Part shown: piece after piece, positions 8,101-14,284 of the stretch
Layout of the letters: every line of letters begins with the position of its first letter
How positions within the stretch are numbered: position 1 is the stretch's first letter
Source: Lachnospiraceae bacterium
GTDB lineage: Bacteria > Bacillota > Clostridia > Lachnospirales > Lachnospiraceae
Assembly: GCA_026169045.1 (NCBI GenBank)
Contig: JAPFDH010000018.1
Coordinates: forward strand, 1-33,609
Length of the DNA: 33,609 bases
Direction of reading: 5' to 3'
The notes under the pieces: generated by a model
Told to the model about the DNA's origin: nothing
The model's input: only the letters and a program-made list of their open reading frames with translations
Databases searched by the model: none
Made by a program: the position numbers and the translations under genes

Positions 8101-10452
8101 GCCTCTTGTCACACATAAACGAATTTTATTGGTATGTATTTTTTCCGGAAGTTTTACTGCATAATAATGTCTTCCATTTTCACCGCGTTTTTCCACGATA
8201 GACGCATTATATATCCGGTTTTCCTGGTTATTTTCATCCCAATATCCAATCACAGCCCTGCTATACCAGCTATTTTCATTCATTCCTGCAAATGTGATGT
8301 AATTCATTTCATAAAAATCATCCAGTTCCACAACCACACCTTTTGTGGGACTAGGATAGGCAGCACCGTCATCCCAGTCATATAACTGATAATAGGAGCC
8401 ATAATTGTCATCCACAAGTCCCAGTGCACTTCCCTTTTCCACATCCAAAGGACTCTCTTCCATCGTACCGCGATAGTGTACTGCACTCTTAATATGCTGT
8501 GTCAATCCCCCCTCTTCTGAAGGTTGATTAATCAGCCGATAATTTGGCATCTGTGCCGGTTCCACATTGACTGTAGACGCCTTTGACAGAATGGATGGAT
8601 CACTCTCTCCCAGTTTATTTACACCTGTCACATATACTTCATAGGTTGTATTATCTTCCAGACCGGAAACGCTGTGCTGATTCGATGTCAACCCTTCCTG
8701 TTTTGTAAATTCTTCTGTACCGGCTTTTCTATAATAGAAGTTGTATGAGTCCGTATCCTTCATTTTTTTCCAGGTAGCCTGAATACTGCGATAAGATCCG
8801 GTTACTTTCAGATCATCCGGTGGAGACGGCCGTTCACTCACTTCCGGAATCACTTCCACTATATCACTATATGGACTCTTCCATTCACCATTCATCGAAC
8901 GAACGCGTAGCTGATATTTCTGTCCGTTAATCAATTCCTCCTGTCGGAACCGATCCACAGTCAGACGCGTTCCTGTCACTTTTCTATTCTCTGTCACGCC
9001 ATTGCTGCTAATTTCCACTTCATATCCGGTAATATTGGTACATGCATTCCAGCTCACAGAAAATTCTTTATCTCCGGCCAAAACAGAAAGTCCTTCCGGT
9101 ATACTCATTTCCGGTTCGGGAATGCGGTTTTCCATATCATTCAAGAATTCCACTTTTGATATCTCTGCCAGCTTATTGGATGGAGTTCCTGTAATACATA
9201 TGGTTACTTTTTTCACCGCAACCTGTCCTGCAAAATCTACCACCAAAGTACCATCGGATTCTACCGTTACCGATGGACCATTGATTGATCGACTTTGTTT
9301 AGAAATGGGAATCTGAATCGGAATATCCGAACCTTCATAATATACTTCTACATATCCCGTTTCGATTCTGTTTTCAGAATCCGTTGGTGTTTTTATGGTC
9401 ATTCCTCCCATTACAACCGATTCCTGCTCACTGTCAAAATTAAAGTTCACCGTGACCGGATGTTCCTGTGAAATCGGTACATCCTCCATTGGCCGTAAAG
9501 CAATGGTTCCATTATCCTGAAACATTTCTTCCAACGATCCCGATACAATCTGGGTGGATATATCCACATCCGGATGGGATAAAGCTGGCAGAATCTTTTT
9601 CGTCAAAGTAGCTGTGACATCCAATCCTTCCAACTGTGGATCAGTTATCCTATAACTTCCCGAAAAATATTGTAAATCCACCAAATCAAGGATTCCATCG
9701 CCATTGAAATCGCAGGACCAATCTCCCACCTGACCATCAATTGCATCAATAATTTTATTTCCGTCCGCCGCATCAATACTTCCATCTCCGGTCGCATCCC
9801 CAATTAACAATACCCCCGGATGACTGCTTTTTGGTGTATAGGAAAACGGTTCCTGGATTCCGGTATATACCTGCATGGAATAATCATAGTTTCCCTCCGG
9901 TATCACCTGTGTATATGTTCCAAATCCCTGCGCTTTTATTTCAAGTGTATGCGCTTCTCCATTCAGATTTTCAAATATAACCGATGTTTCCGACAACAGC
10001 TCTCCACCCGTCGCAGGTAAAATAACCGTCTGTTCATCCTTACCATCCAAAGATAGTGTAAATGATACGTCCTTCCTGTGTTCGAGTGCCGGATAGATCA
10101 CAACCGACAAGCTTCCGGTCTGTGGTAAATCCACTGCCAATTCTTCTGCCTCTTCCATACTTTCTTCAGCTTCTGTCTTTTTCACATGTTCCTGAGACAA
10201 CTGTTCCGTCTCTTCTTGTTTTTCTTCCTGTGTCATCTCCTCAGTGGTCACTTCTTGGGATGTTTCTGTCACAGTTTCCGATGCTTCTTCCTCAGCAAAA
10301 GTGGTGTCATCTTCCACACCATTGTCCTGTGCCGATTCCTCCTGTACAGGCACACCGCCAGATTCCACATACTCATTTCCTGCTGCCAACGCTGGCATTG
10401 CATTTGACCACAACATGCTCCCTGTCAGCAAGTATGCAACAAATTTTTTCAT
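5107..10452 (-). CDS. Secreted M60-like (mucin-type) metallopeptidase with dockerin
   Basis: M60-like peptidases are zinc enzymes that cleave O-glycosylated proteins such as mucins. Layout of the 1781 residues: signal peptide (1-23), acidic Glu/Thr-rich linker (about 28-108), PEGA-like sandwich (about 110-200), dockerin (about 215-270), beta domain (about 275-440), two fibronectin III domains (about 447-635), a discoidin-type glycan-binding module (about 640-810), the M60 region (about 850-1365), a further beta module, a second discoidin module (about 1485-1625) and a C-terminal beta domain. The zinc site is HEIGH (1180-1184) with Glu1195 in AVAEITNN. The dockerin has two 12-residue calcium loops (Asp219/Thr221/Asp223/Asp230 and Asp248/Asn250/Asp252/Asp259). 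No wall anchor is present, so attachment probably relies on docking to the downstream cohesin-like protein. AAAGGAC precedes the ATG. Confidence 0.92.
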   Translation of the reverse strand: MKKFVAYLLTGSMLWSNAMPALAAGNEYVESGGVPVQEESAQDNGVEDDTTFAEEEASETVTETSQEVTTEEMTQEEKQEETEQLSQEHVKKTEAEESMEEAEELAVDLPQTGSLSVVIYPALEHRKDVSFTLSLDGKDEQTVILPATGGELLSETSVIFENLNGEAHTLEIKAQGFGTYTQVIPEGNYDYSMQVYTGIQEPFSYTPKSSHPGVLLIGDATGDGSIDAADGNKIIDAIDGQVGDWSCDFNGDGILDLVDLQYFSGSYRITDPQLEGLDVTATLTKKILPALSHPDVDISTQIVSGSLEEMFQDNGTIALRPMEDVPISQEHPVTVNFNFDSEQESVVMGGMTIKTPTDSENRIETGYVEVYYEGSDIPIQIPISKQSRSINGPSVTVESDGTLVVDFAGQVAVKKVTICITGTPSNKLAEISKVEFLNDMENRIPEPEMSIPEGLSVLAGDKEFSVSWNACTNITGYEVEISSNGVTENRKVTGTRLTVDRFRQEELINGQKYQLRVRSMNGEWKSPYSDIVEVIPEVSERPSPPDDLKVTGSYRSIQATWKKMKDTDSYNFYYRKAGTEEFTKQEGLTSNQHSVSGLEDNTTYEVYVTGVNKLGESDPSILSKASTVNVEPAQMPNYRLINQPSEEGGLTQHIKSAVHYRGTMEESPLDVEKGSALGLVDDNYGSYYQLYDWDDGAAYPSPTKGVVVELDDFYEMNYITFAGMNENSWYSRAVIGYWDENNQENRIYNASIVEKRGENGRHYYAVKLPEKIHTNKIRLCVTRGSGVYNINIAEIRFFEYDPIEGEIMGLYEDSMHTVLRSDVTEETIQDLEQRLNTPEESSGEYNPEKEALQKELDNARAILHANLGNVLMIDSGITVKKDGHLGFSGLNAWQPLGITAYAGETITLFVGHNTLSMGAKTSLQLVATQFNAESSEFVQTVTDLYIGKNEVTIPQIGSLDVEHGGSLYIQYLGNQENDDYSVRVQGGTEFPVLNLYQVADEQEKMRLTLEYVEKLERYVASLEEQHNEKHFNGTENHLHREYDERTCILGTTEIMMEKMMYSVSAKQVLAGLGEGSTEEKAQRLYESCQAMDEMMTLFYQHKGLSDAADTPVNNNENNRLPSQHLNIRYQRMFAGAFMYASGNHIGVAWDSIPGLVQGVPIQSDNGKYVSGSYFGWGIGHEIGHNINQGSYAVAEITNNYFAQLSQARDTNDSVRFSYSDVYEKVTSNTIGRSSNVFTQLAMYWQLHLAYDRGYNFKTYDTYGEIIDNLFFARVDRYARSPKVAPAPGGVALALTGDADQNLMRLACAAANKNLLEFFQRWGMVPNDETKAYAAQFEAENRAIYYGNDDARAYEMENGSVEGIAGADMVGDDVTAVVENPQVPNQVTIHLSNKAMDSNAVLGYEIVRSMISGGQEIKEVVGFTTESTYVDTVTSINNRVLSYEVTVIDQSLNRSAPKKVNSVKVSHDGSYEKENWNIVTNMISDSDVTSGGTAEDPCEPQTKSGITRAFDNNLDTTYIGAAEGNPQIDIDFGKSLGVTGIKYTAKEGKHIEQFEVQISQDGLEWKTVKRGQFDPSMETQTVYFQNENLDPWVCTYDASYLRLIAVDQAGKEIAISELDVLGPTGDNVEFMADGETPSVGILKEDFAYDEEGGKIPAGSLVFTGMYKGNPAYNVLILYDEQGNIVGGMDETGALKSQQIILADVPDEGELGTTSDGTWVYWIEPGAEGTELEVPERVRAELYRVDNAMTNEGQRLVSDTNWMDVPAELPDIMLKNNVTMKQP

Positions 10453-10493
10453 ACATTTTCGTCCTTTCTAGAGCGAATATTATTATTTTGCCA

Positions 10494-10580
10494 GAAACAC
10501 GCTTTGCAATTTTCTCACGTTTGAAGACTGTCGCTTTGTGCGTATGTAGGCATCCTCGCACGGCTCGTTGTCTACGCGCA
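10494..10580 (-). repeat. 87-bp terminator-linked repeat, copy A
   Basis: This 87-base segment aligns without gaps to 28082-28168 with about 15 mismatches (roughly 83% identity). Read on the minus strand it begins TGCGCGTAGACAACGAG right at the U tract of the GH112 terminator and ends GCGTGTTTC. Conserved TGCG...CGCA and a GAAA...TTTC pairing suggest structure. Frames through it have no ribosome binding site and look spurious. In this copy TTGCAA near the end is followed after about 17 bases by ATAATA, so it could supply the -35 of the M60 operon promoter. Confidence 0.75.
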
Positions 10581-10615
10581 AAAAATACAGACGCGCCTTC
10601 CGGCACGTCTGTATT
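10578..10615 (-). terminator. Terminator of the GH2-acyltransferase-HIT-GH112 operon
   Basis: On the minus strand AATACAGACG (10615-10606) pairs perfectly with CGTCTGTATT (10593-10584), with further GC pairs inside, and is followed by TTTTTT. It lies 64 bases after the GH112 stop. Confidence 0.9.
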
Positions 10616-10678
10616 ATAACATCGACTTTTTATTCTTTTTAGTATTAAGTTATTGGTAAATATGGAAGAGATTGGATG

Positions 10679-12841
10679 TTAAATTTCATACCAGATAATT
10701 TCATTCGCATCCAGATCCAACTCAAAACTGCTGCCATCTCCCCGGTAAACCGTGGTATGCTGCGGTTCATATGTATTATTTACAACACAATATTTTCCAT
10801 TCTTTACATAAGCATGAACTTCCACATTGTAATTGGAAGAAAACCACTTATGAAGCTCCCCTTCTCCATGACAACTCCAAAGAATACTTCTATAGAGAAT
10901 ACGGCTATTTTCAAAGGAATACGGAAGGCCGCTGATATAAACTGCACGTCCCTCTCCAAATGTATTGACAGCCATCTGTACTTCTTTTTCTCTCTGTACT
11001 AAGATTTCTGTCCCTTCATAGGCATACATATTCTTCTTTCCTTCACCAAAATCCACATCTTTTGTGCAATCCTGCAGAATAAAATGGTTTTCATGGTTAT
11101 CCCAGTTATACTTATCATAGTTCAATGTGAATCCGGTTTCTTTTTCCACACCAAATACATTTCCCAACTGAATATAACGCCCTTCAAATTGATGTCCGGT
11201 AGGTTCACCTACTCCGATCATACCGCCTCCACGATATACAAACGCTTTGACAGCACAGGAGATAACCGGATCTTCCCATTCTGCCCCACCGGTATGAGCT
11301 GTATCACCGTCCCCCACATTAATCAGCACATCCACATCGTTCAAAAGTTCCGGATTTTGACGAATATCATCAAAGCTGATAAATTTCACATCAAACGGCG
11401 CACCGCTGAGTGCCTCAATGATTCCGGCATAACTGTAATTTTGTTTCTGATATAATGCGTGATGAACCATATGCGGTCCCCAGGCACGCATTTTTCCCCA
11501 ACTGTTTAATACAGCCACTTTCTTAAAACAAAACGGTGTGGTTCCCTTTGCATTTTCGTACAAGGTACGGAATTCATCGCATACGCTTTCCACATAAAAA
11601 ACAAACTCCGGAAATTGACATGCCAATTTCAAATAACCGCCGTATCCGATACGGTCAATTGGTTTTCTGAGAATCGCTCTTCTGGCTGTCACCCAGTTTA
11701 CTTTTGCCTCTTTTACCGGATCGCCTCCTTCATGGAACGTATCCGGGAAAAAGTAAGGAAGAAAACGTCCTTCTGTATATTTTACCCCTTCAATATCACT
11801 GATCAGACGAAGTGTAGAACCATTTCCGACACTTCCCACTACGGCATCCAATCCAATGGATTTGAATTCATCCATAAATGGCTCCATTCCGATCCAATGA
11901 TCTCCCAAAAACATCATGGCTTCCTTTCCCTCTTCGTGGGTAATATCCACCATTTCTTTTGCTAATTTTGCCACTTCCCGGCGCTGGAATGCCTGAAAAT
12001 CCTTAAATTCTTTTGACGGCACACGATACTGATTATTAAAATATCCCTGATCGATAATATATTCCGGACGGAATTTATATCCCACTTCTTTTTCGAATTG
12101 TTCCAATATATATGGACTTACACTGGCAGAATAACCGTACCAATCCACATATTTTTCTCTGGCTAATTCATCAAACACCAACGTAAACTGATGGAAGAAT
12201 GTCGTATAGCGGATTACGTTTACATGCGGATTTGCCTTGCAGAATTTACGCAGACGTTCCATACTGAATTTATGTGTCTTTGGCTGCCGAACATCAAATG
12301 TAATCTGATGTTCCACATCTTTCCAATCATTGACCACCGCATTATACATATGTACCGGATCCCACATAATATATGCCAAAAAACTAACCGTATAATCATG
12401 GAACGGCTGTGCCGGGTGAATGATTACATTTCCGGTTTTATCATCATAATTCCAATCATCCGTACTTACCACTTCACCGGTTGTTCGGTCTATAACTTCC
12501 CACCAGCGCTTAATATCATCTCTGCTATTTACCTTTAGCATCTCCGGATAAATTCCTGTCATCAGATGAATGGATAACGTATCCGCATCTGCTGTATAAA
12601 ATTTAGTCATAATATAACATTGCTGGATCTCATCCGGATTTGCCTTTGCCCACTCATTATCTTTTCTTGTTGTATAATAAGTAGCGTATACCTTAGCATC
12701 CACTTTTTTTAATTCTTCCGGATAATCGGTTCCGTCGCAGTCACGAATGGCATCAGCTCCCCACCTATTAATCAATTCCAGTGTTTCTGGTACCACATCC
12801 ACATCGGTTGGTATCGTAACTCTTCCTTTTGTTTCACCCAT
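10679..12841 (-). CDS. GH112 galactoside phosphorylase (lacto-/galacto-N-biose or Gal-Rha type)
   Basis: GH112 enzymes split beta-galactosides by phosphate, releasing alpha-galactose 1-phosphate; known substrates are lacto-N-biose/galacto-N-biose and beta-1,4-galactosyl-L-rhamnose. The protein shows GRVTIPTD at the N-terminus, WGADAIRDCDGTDYPEE, VIDRTTGEVVSTDDW, and GDHWIGMEPF with Asp314 as the likely general acid. The ATG at 12841 is chosen: AAAGGAGAAG lies 5 bases upstream, giving the usual 720 residues; an in-frame TTG 21 bases further up is unlikely. No signal peptide, so it is cytoplasmic. Last gene of a four-gene operon after HIT (42-base gap). Specificity is not decidable here: the M60 neighbour favours mucin sugars, the PL11/CE12 neighbour favours rhamnogalacturonan. 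Confidence 0.92.
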   Translation of the reverse strand: MGETKGRVTIPTDVDVVPETLELINRWGADAIRDCDGTDYPEELKKVDAKVYATYYTTRKDNEWAKANPDEIQQCYIMTKFYTADADTLSIHLMTGIYPEMLKVNSRDDIKRWWEVIDRTTGEVVSTDDWNYDDKTGNVIIHPAQPFHDYTVSFLAYIMWDPVHMYNAVVNDWKDVEHQITFDVRQPKTHKFSMERLRKFCKANPHVNVIRYTTFFHQFTLVFDELAREKYVDWYGYSASVSPYILEQFEKEVGYKFRPEYIIDQGYFNNQYRVPSKEFKDFQAFQRREVAKLAKEMVDITHEEGKEAMMFLGDHWIGMEPFMDEFKSIGLDAVVGSVGNGSTLRLISDIEGVKYTEGRFLPYFFPDTFHEGGDPVKEAKVNWVTARRAILRKPIDRIGYGGYLKLACQFPEFVFYVESVCDEFRTLYENAKGTTPFCFKKVAVLNSWGKMRAWGPHMVHHALYQKQNYSYAGIIEALSGAPFDVKFISFDDIRQNPELLNDVDVLINVGDGDTAHTGGAEWEDPVISCAVKAFVYRGGGMIGVGEPTGHQFEGRYIQLGNVFGVEKETGFTLNYDKYNWDNHENHFILQDCTKDVDFGEGKKNMYAYEGTEILVQREKEVQMAVNTFGEGRAVYISGLPYSFENSRILYRSILWSCHGEGELHKWFSSNYNVEVHAYVKNGKYCVVNNTYEPQHTTVYRGDGSSFELDLDANEIIWYEI

Positions 12842-12883
12842 TTTTCTTCTCCTTTTTCCCAATACGTCTTGTTATCTTTCTGC

Positions 12884-13309
12884 CTATCTCAAAATAGCTT
12901 CTCTAATTCTATTTACCAAAACATCATATTCTTCCTGACTGCAGTATTTGCGTTCCGGATTCATCGCAAACACATTTCCCCATTCATATTCATCGGCGTA
13001 CTTCGGAACTAAATGAAAATGTAAATGATGTCCCGTATCACCATATGCCCCATAATTGATCTTTTGTGGCTGGAACACTTCCTGAAGTGCTTTGGATACC
13101 CGAGCAACATCTGTAAAATAATCACATCTTTCCTCATCAGTCAACTCAGTCATGTCCCCCACATGCTTTTTATGAGCTACGATCACACGTCCTTTATGGC
13201 TCTGCTCTTTAAATAAATATACTTTTGATGTCTCCAATTCGCAGATCTTTATTCCAAATTTTGCCACCAATGCACCTTCCATACAATAAGCACAGTTTGT
13301 ATCCTTCAT
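12884..13309 (-). CDS. HIT (histidine triad) family protein
   Basis: A 141-residue cytoplasmic nucleotide-binding protein of the histidine triad superfamily, members of which hydrolyse or transfer nucleotidyl groups. The signature is H95-L-H97-F-H99-L-V followed by PKY. The N-terminal CAYC (Cys6, Cys9) matches the zinc-type cysteines of many HIT proteins, and RVIVAHKKHV is the family strand-helix junction. AGGAAGTAGGG precedes the ATG. It lies in the operon between an acyltransferase (24-base gap) and GH112. GH112 makes galactose 1-phosphate, and some HIT relatives (GalT) act on that sugar phosphate, but a direct role here is only conjecture. Confidence 0.9.
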   Translation of the reverse strand: MKDTNCAYCMEGALVAKFGIKICELETSKVYLFKEQSHKGRVIVAHKKHVGDMTELTDEERCDYFTDVARVSKALQEVFQPQKINYGAYGDTGHHLHFHLVPKYADEYEWGNVFAMNPERKYCSQEEYDVLVNRIREAILR

Positions 13310-13333
13310 ATTTCCCTACTTCCTTTCTTTTCC

Positions 13334-14284
13334 CTATAAAATTTTTTCCCCATCAAACAGAAAAATTCCATATCCCGTCCGCACAGTTCCTCCCTGTTTC
13401 AAATGCTCTGCATAGGCTCGCTGAACAGAGGTTTTCCTGGGCAGTTCATCAATACTTTTATTATAATCTTTTCCGAAAACTCTCCATTTATCATGAAATT
13501 CTTCATCCACACGACTATTTATAATATCAAAATTATGTTTAAAGCGTGTGATATTGCATGGAGGTAAAAACGTATCTGACTCCGGATCCAAAAGCCAGGA
13601 ATCACATACAAAAACTGTCGGTTTTCCTTGTTCAAAAAGAGGTGAAAAAAATTCATGAGCGATTTTATACGATTCGAAACATTTTTCCTGCGTTAATGAC
13701 TCTCCCGATGGAATATGAATATTAATCACCATATCCCCGCGGTTCACCACATATCCGTTCTTTTTATAAAAATCTCCTTCAAATGTCCGCGGTTCATACT
13801 GAAGTCTTCCCAAAGCAATTCGATCTACAAAAAAGCCACTATGCCAATGACCGGCTCTCGTCCCGGATACACCATATACTTCCAGACACTCCATTAATTT
13901 TATTTTTAAATCTTTCATGGACTCCCAAAACCAGCGTTCTTCCACTCCATTTTCCTGGTATCGCTGCTTCAGGAATTCCGATTCTTCCAGATAAAACAAT
14001 AAGTGAATGGTATATGGATGAATCTTCATCTCATCAGCCAAGCCCTCCATCCTCTTTAAAAGCGGTACAATTGCAATGGAAGGACACTTGCGGAATATTT
14101 CCTTTACTGTCTCAAACTCTTTCTTCCAAGCAGCACTCTCATCAATCTTTTGTTTTGTTTTACGAAATACATCTCTGGAAGCTTCCGGAAACTTCAACTG
14201 TTCCATTATTTCTTCTAAATATTGTTTCATACCGTTTCTGTCTTCACTCCCTGTTTTCATATTTTTATCGGATATCATATACAC
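13334..14284 (-). CDS. Two-domain acyltransferase (NAT_N plus GNAT-like C-terminal domain)
   Basis: About 300 residues, cytoplasmic. The helical N-terminal part (to about residue 165) and the C-terminal part with HWHSGFFVDRIALGRLQYEPR, a VNIHIPSGESL-type strand (here INIHIPSGESL), and FVCDSWLLDP match the acyltransferase family annotated as DUF5596 plus GNAT C-terminal domain. The acyl acceptor is unknown. The start is uncertain: GTG 14284, ATG 14278, ATG 14260 and ATG 14230 are in frame, none with a good ribosome binding site. The first overlaps the end of GH2 by 20 bases, which indicates translational coupling; MKQYLEEIMEQL at 14230 looks most like a natural N-terminus. Second gene of the GH2-GH112 operon. 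Confidence 0.8.
   Translation of the reverse strand: MYMISDKNMKTGSEDRNGMKQYLEEIMEQLKFPEASRDVFRKTKQKIDESAAWKKEFETVKEIFRKCPSIAIVPLLKRMEGLADEMKIHPYTIHLLFYLEESEFLKQRYQENGVEERWFWESMKDLKIKLMECLEVYGVSGTRAGHWHSGFFVDRIALGRLQYEPRTFEGDFYKKNGYVVNRGDMVINIHIPSGESLTQEKCFESYKIAHEFFSPLFEQGKPTVFVCDSWLLDPESDTFLPPCNITRFKHNFDIINSRVDEEFHDKWRVFGKDYNKSIDELPRKTSVQRAYAEHLKQGGTVRTGYGIFLFDGEKIL

Noticed and set aside
10373-10606. 77-residue minus-strand frame before the M60 gene
   Set aside because: It covers repeat copy A and the start of M60 in another frame, with no ribosome binding site; the similar peptide in copy B comes from the repeat itself.
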